A stretch of 61,722 nucleotides of DNA, taken from positions 1 through 61,722 of the forward strand of contig CAYGDY010000014.1 in NCBI GenBank assembly GCA_964348795.1. Reading direction: 5' to 3'. The notes under the pieces were generated by a model that made no database searches, was not told the origin of the DNA, and saw nothing but the letters and a program-made list of their open reading frames with translations. Of this stretch, positions 24,845-33,462 are shown piece after piece; positions within the stretch are counted from its first letter, which is position 1; the number at the start of each line of letters is the position of its first letter. The translations under genes and the position numbers were made by a program. The stretch comes from JADLAT01 sp964348795 (GTDB lineage: Bacteria > Pseudomonadota > Alphaproteobacteria > Micavibrionales > Micavibrionaceae).

Positions 24845-27265
24845 TCAATGATGAATTACGTCTTCGGCCTTATTTTCTGCAGTTTTTGAAGAAATTTTGC
24901 CGATTTCCGGCCCCGAATCCCTGATCAAAGGCCGAGGCATCTCGATCAAGGCCTGCCCGAGCACTTCATCAATCGTTCTGACGCTGATAATTTCCAGCTC
25001 TTTTTTGACATTCGCCGGAATATCTTCCAGATCCTTGACGTTATCCTCCGGAATCAGGACTGTCTTGATGCCGCCCCGCACAGCTCCCAGCAGTTTCTCC
25101 TTCAAACCACCGATTTCCGTGACCTTCCCCCGTAAATTCACCTCGCCAGTCATGGCCAGATCCTTGCGCACAGGGATATCACTCAGGCAGGATATGATGG
25201 CCGTTACCATCGCGGCTCCGGCAGAAGGTCCGTCTTTCGGCACAGCCCCTTCCGGCACGTGGACGTGAATCTGGCGGTTTTTGAGCATCTCATAGTCAAT
25301 CCCGTACTGCGCGGCACGGGACTTGATCAGCATTTCCGCAACCGTAATGGATTCCTTCATGACATCCTTCAGATTCCCTGTCATAGAAACCTTGCCGTCC
25401 TTGCCCTCTAGATCCACCGCTTCGATAGCCAGAATGGATCCACCAAAATCGGAATACGACAATCCATTCACCACACCAACCGAATCAGTATCATCGATCT
25501 CGCGGGTACTGAAACGCTTAACGCCCGCGAATTTTTCAAGGTTACGCGGCGTGATGAGAATGCGGTCCCTGCCCTTCATCAAAATATCCTTGATGGATTT
25601 CCGGCAAAGATTGGCAATCTCGCGCTCCAGATTCCGCACACCGGCCTCCCGCGTATAGAAACGAATCAAATCCCGCAGGGCATGGTCACTGATGGAAAAT
25701 TCACCTTTTTTCAATCCGGCGGCCTTCATTTGTTTCGCCAGCAAATGCCGCCGGACAATCTGGAGTTTTTCATCCTCGGTATAGCCCGAAATCCGGATAA
25801 TCTCCATCCGGTCGAGTAAAGGGCGTGGCATGGTCTGGAGAGAATTGGCGGTGCAGACAAACATGACATCCGACAAATCATAGTCCAGCTCCAGATAATG
25901 GTCCTGAAACGTCGCGTTTTGTTCAGGGTCCAGAACCTCCAGCAAAGCCGAAGACGGATCCCCGCGCCAATCGGAGCCCAGCTTGTCGATTTCATCCAGC
26001 AGGAACAGCGGATTGACAGTCTTGGCCTTTTTCATCCCCTGAAGGACCTTCCCGGGCATGGAGCCGATATAGGTACGCCGGTGCCCCCTGATCTCGCTCT
26101 CGTCCCGCACACCGCCCAGAGACATGCGCACAAAATTCCGGTTTGTCGCACGCGCAATCGACTGCCCCAGAGAAGTCTTCCCGACCCCGGGCGGCCCCAC
26201 GAGGCACAGAATGGGACCCTTAACCTTTTTCATCCGTTGCTGAACGGCCAGACATTCCAAAATACGCTCCTTGACCTTTTCCAGACCATAGTGATCCTGA
26301 TCCAGAATTTTCTTCGCGTTCCTGATGTCCTTCTTGATTTTGGAAGCCTTCACCCACGGCACGCTCAAAATCCAGTCCAGATAATTCCGCACCACCGTTG
26401 ACTCCGCCGCCATCGGGCTCATCTGCCGCAGTTTTTTCATTTCATGGATCGCCCGCTCTCTGGCCAGCTTGGGCAAACGGGCCTCTTCGATCCGTTTTTC
26501 AATTTCGCCCATTTCATCGAGCCCCTCTTCCCCGTCCCCGAGCTCCTTTTGAATCGCCTTCATTTGCTCGTTCAGGTAATATTCGCGTTGGGTCTTTTCC
26601 ATTTGACGCTTCACACGGCTCCGGATGCGCTTTTCGACCTGCAATACGCCGATTTCACCTTCCATAAAGCCAAAAATGCGCTCCAGCCGCTCCGCTATGC
26701 CCACAACTTCAAGCAGGGCCTGCTTCTGATCAATTTTCAAAGCCAAATGCGAAGCCATCGTGTCGGCCATACGGGACGGCTCCTCAATCTGGTTCACCGA
26801 CACAATCACTTCAGGGGGGATTTTCTTGTTTAGTTTTACATATTGCTCAAACTGCGAAGATACGGCCTTGGCCAGCGCCCGCAACTCGTCATCGACCGGA
26901 TCCGTTTCCTCAAGAAACTCGACTTCAGCCTCCAGATACAAAGCCCCCTCCCCGAATTTCTTGACTTTGGCGCGCGCCCCGCCTTCTACCAGCACCTTGA
27001 CTGTCCCGTCTGGCAGTTTCAAAAGCTGGAGAATAGTGCCAATCGTTCCCACATCGTAGAGCTGAGCTCCATCGGGATCGTCTTCATTTGGCACTTTTTG
27101 TGTCAGGAGAAGGATCTTCTTGCTGTCGTGCATGACGCGCTCCAGAGCCCGCACAGACTTCTCGCGCCCCACAAACAAGGGCACGATCATATGGGGAAAC
27201 ACCACAATATCCCGCAAGGGCAATACAGCAAAATGAGGAAGGGATGTCTTTGAAAACCCGAGCAT
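24845..27265 (-). CDS. lon: ATP-dependent protease La
   Basis: This is an 806-residue LonA. It has the N-terminal substrate-binding LAN domain (from LPHFAVLPLRDIVVFPHMIVP trimmed by a few residues), a coiled-coil region near 185-300, the AAA+ module with GPPGVGKT, and the Ser-Lys protease domain with S681 in KDGPSAG and K724 in GGLKEKLLGA. It degrades misfolded and regulatory proteins. The ATG at 27265 has AAGGAC upstream and matches the family start; the frame is open 20 codons further. It follows clpP after 101 nt with no clpX between. Confidence 0.97.
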   Translation of the reverse strand: MLGFSKTSLPHFAVLPLRDIVVFPHMIVPLFVGREKSVRALERVMHDSKKILLLTQKVPNEDDPDGAQLYDVGTIGTILQLLKLPDGTVKVLVEGGARAKVKKFGEGALYLEAEVEFLEETDPVDDELRALAKAVSSQFEQYVKLNKKIPPEVIVSVNQIEEPSRMADTMASHLALKIDQKQALLEVVGIAERLERIFGFMEGEIGVLQVEKRIRSRVKRQMEKTQREYYLNEQMKAIQKELGDGEEGLDEMGEIEKRIEEARLPKLARERAIHEMKKLRQMSPMAAESTVVRNYLDWILSVPWVKASKIKKDIRNAKKILDQDHYGLEKVKERILECLAVQQRMKKVKGPILCLVGPPGVGKTSLGQSIARATNRNFVRMSLGGVRDESEIRGHRRTYIGSMPGKVLQGMKKAKTVNPLFLLDEIDKLGSDWRGDPSSALLEVLDPEQNATFQDHYLELDYDLSDVMFVCTANSLQTMPRPLLDRMEIIRISGYTEDEKLQIVRRHLLAKQMKAAGLKKGEFSISDHALRDLIRFYTREAGVRNLEREIANLCRKSIKDILMKGRDRILITPRNLEKFAGVKRFSTREIDDTDSVGVVNGLSYSDFGGSILAIEAVDLEGKDGKVSMTGNLKDVMKESITVAEMLIKSRAAQYGIDYEMLKNRQIHVHVPEGAVPKDGPSAGAAMVTAIISCLSDIPVRKDLAMTGEVNLRGKVTEIGGLKEKLLGAVRGGIKTVLIPEDNVKDLEDIPANVKKELEIISVRTIDEVLGQALIEMPRPLIRDSGPEIGKISSKTAENKAEDVIHH

Positions 27266-27366
27266 TTTTATAGTCCTTATGTGATATCCTGACGGTAAAA
27301 GTAGGGGGGCCCCAGAAAAAATCAAGGGGCAGTCCCTATGATACGCCCAAAATCCTTATTTTTTGG

Positions 27367-28008
27367 TTACTTCTTGGCGTCTTCCGGTGCGAGGGGCTTT
27401 TTCTCGACCACATGGTCAATCAGGCCAAATTTTTGAGCCTCTTGCGCACTCATAAAATTATCCCGCTCCATCGCCTGTTCGATCACGGCGAGCTTCTGGC
27501 CTGTATGATGGACATAAATTTCATTCAGTCGCTCTCGCAGACGCAGAATCTCGCGGGCCTGAATTTCGATATCGGTGGCCTGCCCCCGCGCCCCGCCGGA
27601 AGGCTGGTGAATCATAATACGGGAATTGGGCAGGGAATATCGCTTGCCCGCCTGCCCCGCCGCCAGAAGCAACGAGCCCATGGAGGCCGCCTGCCCGATA
27701 CACACCGTAGAGACTTCGGGCTTGATGTACTGCATCGTGTCGTACATCGCCAGACCGGACGTCACTACACCACCAGGAGAATTGATATAAAAGGAAATTT
27801 CCTTTTTTGGGTTTTCAGATTCCAAAAAGAGCAACTGCGCACAGATCAGGCTCGACACATGGTCATTGACCTCGCCGGTAAGAAAAATAATCCGCTCCTT
27901 CAACAAACGGGAATAAATATCGAAGGCCCGTTCGCCACGTGCGGTCTGCTCGATCACAGTCGGAACGAGGTAATTGTCATACACTTCTAGGGGGGAACGA
28001 TCAGCCAT
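27367..28008 (-). CDS. clpP: ClpP proteolytic subunit
   Basis: This is a 213-residue ClpP, the tetradecameric serine protease of ClpXP/ClpAP. The catalytic triad is S109 (GQAASMGS), H134 (MIHQPSGG) and D183. The N-terminal EQTARGERAFDIYSRLLKER is the axial-pore segment. The ATG at 28008 gives the standard MADRSP-like start; a TTG at 28017 is the only other choice. tig lies 244 nt upstream. ClpP needs an unfoldase; clpX is normally the next gene but is not here. Confidence 0.96.
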   Translation of the reverse strand: MADRSPLEVYDNYLVPTVIEQTARGERAFDIYSRLLKERIIFLTGEVNDHVSSLICAQLLFLESENPKKEISFYINSPGGVVTSGLAMYDTMQYIKPEVSTVCIGQAASMGSLLLAAGQAGKRYSLPNSRIMIHQPSGGARGQATDIEIQAREILRLRERLNEIYVHHTGQKLAVIEQAMERDNFMSAQEAQKFGLIDHVVEKKPLAPEDAKK

Positions 28009-28261
28009 GGTTTTCAAGTGCCTTACAAGGAGGGTTACAGTGATTCAAATACTAGCCACAACCGTACCCCGAGAGGCCCCGTTGTTTCAAGCCGGAAAAT
28101 GGTTTTTCTTTACAAGAATACGGAAGGGGTCTTTGAAAAGACGAAATCATCCCGCCCCCCGCCTTCACAAGAACAGGTTGCTTCGAGGGTTCTATCCACA
28201 CAGACAAAGCCCCCACATCGCCTTGAAAGACCAAGGCTTTGGTCGGGATGATAACGGAGAA

Positions 28262-29713
28262 TTACGCCTCTTTCTTCTTCGCAGGCCCCTTTTTCTTTTC
28301 AGCAGGCTTCTCTGAATCCTGCGCCCCCCCTGAAGAGTCACCGCTCTCTTTTTTCGGTGATTTTTTCTCGGATTTCTTCTTCGGCTTTTCCTCCACCTCA
28401 TCCTCAAGCGCGCTGAGCAAGGTCTCAGGCGTGACAGTTTTTTCAGTCACCTGCGCCAGTTCCAGAATATAATCCACGACCTTTTCCTCAAATAACGGCG
28501 CACGCAAGGACTCTAGAGCCTGCCGGTTCTTTGCATAAAAATCAAAGACCTGCTTTTCCTGTCCGCGATATTTCTGGGCCTCGTTAATCACAGCACGGTG
28601 CAATTCGGCATCGGCCACCGTGATATTGTTGGCCCGCCCGATTTCTGACAAAATGAGCCCCAGACGCACACGACGCTCGGCGATCTCCTTGAACTCAGCC
28701 TTTTCCTCTTCGGTAAGCGCTTCGGTCTCGCCCTGACGCTTCCGTTCAGCTTCCAGTTGATCCAGAATATTGCGAAATTCCATATCCAGCATGCCGGACG
28801 GAATTTCAAATTTGTGCGTTTCATCGAGATAATCGAGAAGATTTTTCTTCACGTTCATCCGGCTGTGCTGGTCGAGTTCTCTTTGCAGTTGCTCTTCCAC
28901 GGCCTTTTTCAAGCCGGCCAGATCCTCAAGCCCCAATGATTTTGCAAATTCATCATCAATTGTGGCTTCGCCAGGCTCACGGAGCTGATGCAGTTCCACA
29001 TCGAAAATCGCCGCACGTCCGGCCAGCTCTTTTGCGCCGTAATCTTCAGGAAATGCGACCTGAACTTCAACCTTTGTTCCAACCTGCATGCCGATCAACT
29101 GCGCCTCAAAGCCCGGGATAAACTGGCCACTGCCCAGCGCCAGATGATGCCCGTGGGCATGCATGCCCTCATGCGCCTTGTTGTCATCCGCCGTCCGGCC
29201 ATGAAAATCGATCACAACCGTATCACCCAGTTTTGCACCGCGTTTTTCAGTGACTTCCTGCGTAGCTTTGTTGCTTTCGGCAATCCGTGCAATCGACTCA
29301 TCGACCGTCTTGGCATCGGGCTTGGCCACGGGTTTTTCCAGCTTCGCGCCCTTGAAATCCACAATAGTAAACTCCGGCAGAACCTCGACAGAAACTGTAT
29401 AGACCAAATCTTTTCCATCATCAAAGGTCTTGACTTCTATTTTTGGTTGAAGAGCAGGGCGCAAGTTTTTTTCTTCCAAAGCTTTTTGGGATGTTTCGCT
29501 GACTGCCAGCTCCAGCACCTCTCCCATCAAAGCCTTGCCATAGCGCTTTTTCAGCATCGCAGGCGGCACTTTTCCAGGGCGAAAACCAGGCATTTTGATA
29601 TTTTTGCCTACTTCCTGCAAGCGCGCATCCACACGTTTGTCAATGTCGTTGGCGGGAATTGTGATTTCCAGTTCATGGAAAAGTCCGTTGGTTTTGATCT
29701 CTTTCACTTTCAT
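28262..29713 (-). CDS. tig: Trigger factor
   Basis: This 483-residue ribosome-bound chaperone and peptidyl-prolyl isomerase has an N-terminal ribosome-binding module with PGFRPGKVPPAMLKKRYG (about 44-61), a central FKBP-like domain (about 160-245), and a helical C-terminal arm domain. The last 45 residues are a low-complexity Lys/Glu-rich tail (KPKKKSEKKSPKK and so on), longer than in the E. coli protein. It stands 27 nt after tRNA-Leu on the same strand. The 244 bases between tig and clpP hold a weak hairpin (28229-28244) but no gene. Confidence 0.95.
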   Translation of the reverse strand: MKVKEIKTNGLFHELEITIPANDIDKRVDARLQEVGKNIKMPGFRPGKVPPAMLKKRYGKALMGEVLELAVSETSQKALEEKNLRPALQPKIEVKTFDDGKDLVYTVSVEVLPEFTIVDFKGAKLEKPVAKPDAKTVDESIARIAESNKATQEVTEKRGAKLGDTVVIDFHGRTADDNKAHEGMHAHGHHLALGSGQFIPGFEAQLIGMQVGTKVEVQVAFPEDYGAKELAGRAAIFDVELHQLREPGEATIDDEFAKSLGLEDLAGLKKAVEEQLQRELDQHSRMNVKKNLLDYLDETHKFEIPSGMLDMEFRNILDQLEAERKRQGETEALTEEEKAEFKEIAERRVRLGLILSEIGRANNITVADAELHRAVINEAQKYRGQEKQVFDFYAKNRQALESLRAPLFEEKVVDYILELAQVTEKTVTPETLLSALEDEVEEKPKKKSEKKSPKKESGDSSGGAQDSEKPAEKKKGPAKKKEA

Positions 29714-29739
29714 ATGTCATCTTCTTCTTTAGCTAGATG

Positions 29740-29824
29740 TGGTGCGGGTGGAGGGACTTGAACCCCCACGGGTTGCCCCGCCAGAACCTAAATCTGGTGC
29801 GTCTGCCAATTTCGCCACACCCGC
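29740..29824 (-). tRNA. tRNA-Leu (anticodon UAG)
   Basis: This is an 85-nt tRNA including an encoded CCA. The acceptor stem is GCGGGTG/CACCCGC, the anticodon stem CCAGA/TCTGG holds the loop TTTAGGT, and the variable arm is long, as in class II tRNAs. It reads CUN-type leucine codons. It is followed at once by tig. Confidence 0.96.
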
Positions 29825-29864
29825 AAGGTCATGGTTTGCTTCAGGCAAATTTTGCAAATGGGTT

Positions 29865-30638
29865 TTAGCGCACCTCGCCCAAAAAACCAAGCATTTCTTT
29901 TAAAACATCGGGAATAAGGCCTACCAGATCACTCGCCACCAGCCCCGCGCCAAAGCGCAGGCCGCACGCCCCGTGAATCCACACAGCCGCGCAGGAGGCC
30001 TCAAAGGGCGCCATCCCCTGCGCCAGAAGGCCCACAATCATGCCCGCCAGCACATCACCGCTCCCCGCCGTGGCCAGATACGGGCAGGCATGATCATTCA
30101 CCACCACGCGCCCATCCGCCGCCGCAATCACCGTCTGCGACCCCTTTAGCACCACACACGCGCCGGTTTCCTGCGCGGCCTTCAGGGCCCGCTCACGGCG
30201 ATCCCCCGTGATATGGGGAAAGGCGCGGGCAAATTCCCCTTCATGCGGGGTGAGGACAAAATGCCCGTTCAAGGTTCGGGGCAAGTTTTTTAGCGCGTCT
30301 GCGTCCAGCACCGTTTTGACATTCCTATCATAGACAAAGGGTTTTGCGAGCCCGCCAGAGCCATAAAGCTTTGCGGTGGTCCGCGCATCCACCCAGTCCA
30401 GATCCGCCCGCACCATAATATGCGCGGGCAGGCTCGCGCGGTATATCGCGGCCATTTCAGGCATGGAAAGCACGGTGACCAGCCCCGCTCCCATCCGTGC
30501 GCAACCCTCCGCCGCCAGCCGCGTCGCGCCCGTCAGTTCAGGCGCGCCGTACATCACAGCCGCCCCGCGATCATACTTATGACAGGCCGATGAGGGCTTC
30601 GGAAACACCCCCGCCCACAATTCAGGGTGGTTTTTCAT
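29865..30638 (-). CDS. nnrD: ADP-dependent NAD(P)H-hydrate dehydratase (stand-alone NnrD domain)
   Basis: This 257-residue ribokinase-like protein matches the C-terminal half of the usual NnrE-NnrD fusion: CHKYDRGAAVMYGAPELTGA at the start, MGAGLVTVLSMPE, VLDADAL, LTPHEGEFARAFP, VVLKGSQTVIAA and the nucleotide-site GSGDVLAGMIVGLLAQG. It repairs hydrated NAD(P)H. The N-terminal epimerase half is absent and no separate nnrE is in the window. The segment that normally holds a GPG motif reads YGSGGLAKPF and looks shortened. No convincing ribosome site is seen at the ATG. Confidence 0.85.
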   Translation of the reverse strand: MKNHPELWAGVFPKPSSACHKYDRGAAVMYGAPELTGATRLAAEGCARMGAGLVTVLSMPEMAAIYRASLPAHIMVRADLDWVDARTTAKLYGSGGLAKPFVYDRNVKTVLDADALKNLPRTLNGHFVLTPHEGEFARAFPHITGDRRERALKAAQETGACVVLKGSQTVIAAADGRVVVNDHACPYLATAGSGDVLAGMIVGLLAQGMAPFEASCAAVWIHGACGLRFGAGLVASDLVGLIPDVLKEMLGFLGEVR

Positions 30639-30751
30639 GGCGCAACCATAACAGCCCCCACCCCGTTTGGCAAATAACGGGACGCGTGCGTGCCCTTAAG
30701 GGAAATCCCTTTGCGCGGTTACAGATAAAGCCGTGCCTCATTTTACTCTTT

Positions 30752-31711
30752 TCAATTTCTCAAAGGGATATGAGAAACAATAACTTTTTCCCAAGGCTTT
30801 TCAACGCCCGCGTTACCCAAGAGCTCCACAAAAGCATCCCATATTGGCATAGGGTAAGCCGTAGGGCCAATAATAATTCGTTCAATCAATTCAGGAATTT
30901 CAACACCGACCAAACCTATTTCTGGTTTGTTTTTCAAAGGAATTTTATAAACAACTTGCGGTATTCCGTTAATTGTCTCAACATCTTTATGCGAGTGCGC
31001 AGAAACATCATCCATCGTTGGAGAACATATTAAACGCCATTCTCTTTCTTCTAAAAAAGCTGGATGTTTTGTACACAAAACGGAAAACTTCAAAGCGGTA
31101 AAAACAGTATTAATTATATATTCTTTGTCAAACCCCTCAATAAAGGCCTTATTACTCGTAATGTTGTCAACGACGATGTTCAATTTATCTATAAAATCCG
31201 CTTCATTTAAATACTCCACAGGGCTTGCAACAATTTGGAGTTCCGATTCCAGAAAGAACGCATGATTTTTAATAACGACAGCGACACCAGAATTACTACC
31301 ATAAGCACGCCACATAGAGAGACGACCCAAATCATTTTCTTTTACATTATGCTCTGAAAAACATGTGAGGTATGTGTTTAGTGTAAAGTCATCTTGATGA
31401 TTATCGAATTTTTCTTCGACCTCTTTTGCAATACCAAGAGATATAAGGGCATTTTTTAACCCACTGCCTCCCTGCGTCCCTTTATAAGCATTGGACAAAC
31501 AGTTCATTCCATGATTCACTTCACTGACATCGTTCATACATTTTGAATCTCGCATCCAAAATTCTTTATTTTTCAGTATGCTAATAGCCGCTTGCGCTGT
31601 TGTGTAATGAACAAAACAGGTATTGTTGTGTTTCACATCTGAATATCGTTCCCAAAAGTGCGGAAAAAATATTTTGGTAAATTTCTCCTCATCTTCCTTT
31701 GAATTAAACAT
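30752..31711 (-). CDS. DUF2971 family protein, AT-rich, probably acquired
   Basis: This 319-residue protein shows the DUF2971 pattern: FVHYTTAQAAISILKNKEFW, then MRDSKCMNDVSE, the central LSMWRAYGSNSGVAVVIKN, and EEREWRLICSP. The family is uncharacterised and often found in variable or defence-rich regions. Base composition and codon use are visibly more AT-rich than every neighbour, and it lies just downstream of tRNA-His, a common insertion site; both support transfer. The ATG at 31711 has GGGGGAGAG right before it. I saw no integrase and no repeat of the tRNA 3' end on the far side. Confidence 0.8.
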   Translation of the reverse strand: MFNSKEDEEKFTKIFFPHFWERYSDVKHNNTCFVHYTTAQAAISILKNKEFWMRDSKCMNDVSEVNHGMNCLSNAYKGTQGGSGLKNALISLGIAKEVEEKFDNHQDDFTLNTYLTCFSEHNVKENDLGRLSMWRAYGSNSGVAVVIKNHAFFLESELQIVASPVEYLNEADFIDKLNIVVDNITSNKAFIEGFDKEYIINTVFTALKFSVLCTKHPAFLEEREWRLICSPTMDDVSAHSHKDVETINGIPQVVYKIPLKNKPEIGLVGVEIPELIERIIIGPTAYPMPIWDAFVELLGNAGVEKPWEKVIVSHIPLRN

Positions 31712-31751
31712 CTCTCCCCCTTCAAACACCTATAAAAACCCGAATAAAAGC

Positions 31752-31783
31752 TAAAAGAAAAACCCTTGTTTTGCAAGGGTTTT
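31752..31783 (-). terminator. Intrinsic terminator after tRNA-His
   Basis: A perfect 10-bp stem AAAACCCTTG / CAAGGGTTTT (31759-31768 with 31774-31783) is followed on the minus strand by a T-rich tract. It lies 44 nt past the tRNA 3' end and before the DUF2971 gene. Confidence 0.85.
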
Positions 31784-31826
31784 GAAGACAATCACGAACA
31801 TCCGCGAACGGAGAAAAATAGAGAAA

Positions 31827-31903
31827 TGGGGCGACCGACGGGGCTCGAACCCGCGACAACCCGGACCACAACCAGGTGCTCTACCAGCTGAGCTACGGTC
31901 GCC
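31827..31903 (-). tRNA. tRNA-His (anticodon GUG)
   Basis: This is a 77-nt tRNA including the encoded CCA. The anticodon loop is TTGTGGT in the stem CCTGG/CCGGG. An extra 5' G at position -1 (31903) faces C73 (31830), the classical histidine identity pair. It lies divergent from glnA. Confidence 0.96.
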
Positions 31904-32011
31904 ATGGCTGGGTATCAATTCAGATTGTCTTGTCTATATGTTTATGATAGGTCTGGTCAAGATTTACGTGACATTTTTGTATAAAAAAATAAATGAGGTC
32001 CATTCCATATC

Positions 32012-33442
32012 ATGCCAGCATCCAGCCTTTCCTTCAAAACATCCGCCGATTTCCTCAAATATATCAAGGAAAATGACATTGCCTTTGTGGATTTGAATTT
32101 TACAGATTTACGCGGCACCCTGCAACACTCCACAGAATTTGCAGGCGCTCTGGATGCCGAAAAGATCGACAACGGGGTGTTTTTCGATGGCTCTTCGATT
32201 GCGGGATGGAAAGGTATCCACGAATCCGACATGATCATGAAGCCGGATCTGGCCCGCGCCACGCTGGACCCCTTCGCGGCCCAAAAAACCATCAAGATGT
32301 TTTGTGATATTATTGATCCCAAAACCAGCCAACCCTATAATCGTGACCCCCGCGCCATTGCCAGAGCCGCCGAAAAGCACCTAAAGACCTCGGGGCACGC
32401 GGACACGGCCTATTTCGGGCCAGAAGCCGAGTTCTTTATCTTCGATGATGTGACGTTTACCGTTGCGATGAACGAAGTCGGTTTTAAAATCGATTCCGAA
32501 GAAGGCCCGTACAATACAGGCCGGACATACCCGACCGGCAATAGCGGCCACCGCCCCCGAATCAAGGGCGGATATTTTCCGGACAGTCCGGTGGACTCCC
32601 TGTCCGACATTCGCGGGGAAATGCTGACTGTCCTGCAGGGCATGGGGATTGCCGTTGAAAAGCATCATCACGAAGTGGCCCCCAGCCAGTGCGAACTGGG
32701 CATCCTGTACGACACCCTGTTGGGGAGTGCGGACAATATCCAGCTTTACAAGCATGTTGTGCGCAATGTCGCACACAGCTACGGCAAAACAGCCACCTTC
32801 ATGCCCAAACCCCTGTACGGCGACAATGGCTCCGGCATGCATGTTCACCAGTCTCTCTGGAAGGGCGGCAAACCGCTTTTTGCAGGAAGTGGCTATGCCA
32901 ATCTTTCCGACAACGCCCTGTATTACATTGGCGGGATCATCAAACACGCCCGCGCCCTGAACGCCTTCACAAATCCCTCCACCAACAGCTACAAACGGCT
33001 GGTGCCAGGCTATGAAGCGCCCGTTTTACTCGCCTATTCAGCCCATAACCGCTCGGCGGCGTGCCGCATCCCCTACAGCGCCACGCCCAAAGGCAAACGG
33101 GTCGAAGTCCGCTTTCCAGACCCCACCGCTAACCCGTATCTGGCCTTTGCCGCCATGATGATGGCTGGCCTCGATGGTATTGAAAACCGGACAGACCCGG
33201 GCAATGCCGTGGACAAAAACCTGTATGAATTGCCTCCGGCCACGCTGGGGAAAATCCCGACAGTCTGCCATTCCCTGCGCTCTGCCATTGCGGCCCTGAA
33301 GGCCGATCATGATTTTCTTCTGAAAGGGGATGTGTTCTCGACAGATATGATCGAAGCCTACATTGCCCTGAAAGAAGAAGAAAACACCCAGTACGAAACG
33401 ATGGTCCACCCCATCGAATACCAGATGTATTATTCATCATAA
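32012..33442 (+). CDS. glnA: Glutamine synthetase type I
   Basis: This 476-residue dodecameric enzyme makes glutamine from glutamate and ammonia. Motifs in order: DGSSIAGWKGIHESDM, FGPEAEFFIFDDV, EVAPSQCELG, the ATP-site KPLYGDNGSGMHVHQSLWK and NRSAACRIP. The adenylylation tyrosine is present (Y405 in DKNLYELPP), so activity is probably set by GlnE. In many Alphaproteobacteria glnB lies directly upstream; here the upstream gene is tRNA-His on the other strand. GAGG lies about 13 nt before the ATG. I saw no clear sigma-54 promoter. Confidence 0.96.
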   Translation: MPASSLSFKTSADFLKYIKENDIAFVDLNFTDLRGTLQHSTEFAGALDAEKIDNGVFFDGSSIAGWKGIHESDMIMKPDLARATLDPFAAQKTIKMFCDIIDPKTSQPYNRDPRAIARAAEKHLKTSGHADTAYFGPEAEFFIFDDVTFTVAMNEVGFKIDSEEGPYNTGRTYPTGNSGHRPRIKGGYFPDSPVDSLSDIRGEMLTVLQGMGIAVEKHHHEVAPSQCELGILYDTLLGSADNIQLYKHVVRNVAHSYGKTATFMPKPLYGDNGSGMHVHQSLWKGGKPLFAGSGYANLSDNALYYIGGIIKHARALNAFTNPSTNSYKRLVPGYEAPVLLAYSAHNRSAACRIPYSATPKGKRVEVRFPDPTANPYLAFAAMMMAGLDGIENRTDPGNAVDKNLYELPPATLGKIPTVCHSLRSAIAALKADHDFLLKGDVFSTDMIEAYIALKEEENTQYETMVHPIEYQMYYSS

Positions 33443-33462
33443 AGGCAATAAGGGAAGGGCTT

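Noticed and set aside
28229..28244. Terminator after tig
   Set aside because: The stem is only 6 bp and is followed by three T; too weak to call.
31741..31826. An attachment-site repeat of the tRNA-His 3' end beyond the DUF2971 gene
   Set aside because: No copy of the tRNA tail was found near 30640-30760, so no island border is claimed.
31904..32011. Sigma-54 (RpoN) promoter before glnA
   Set aside because: No TGGCAC-N5-TTGC pattern is present in the gap.
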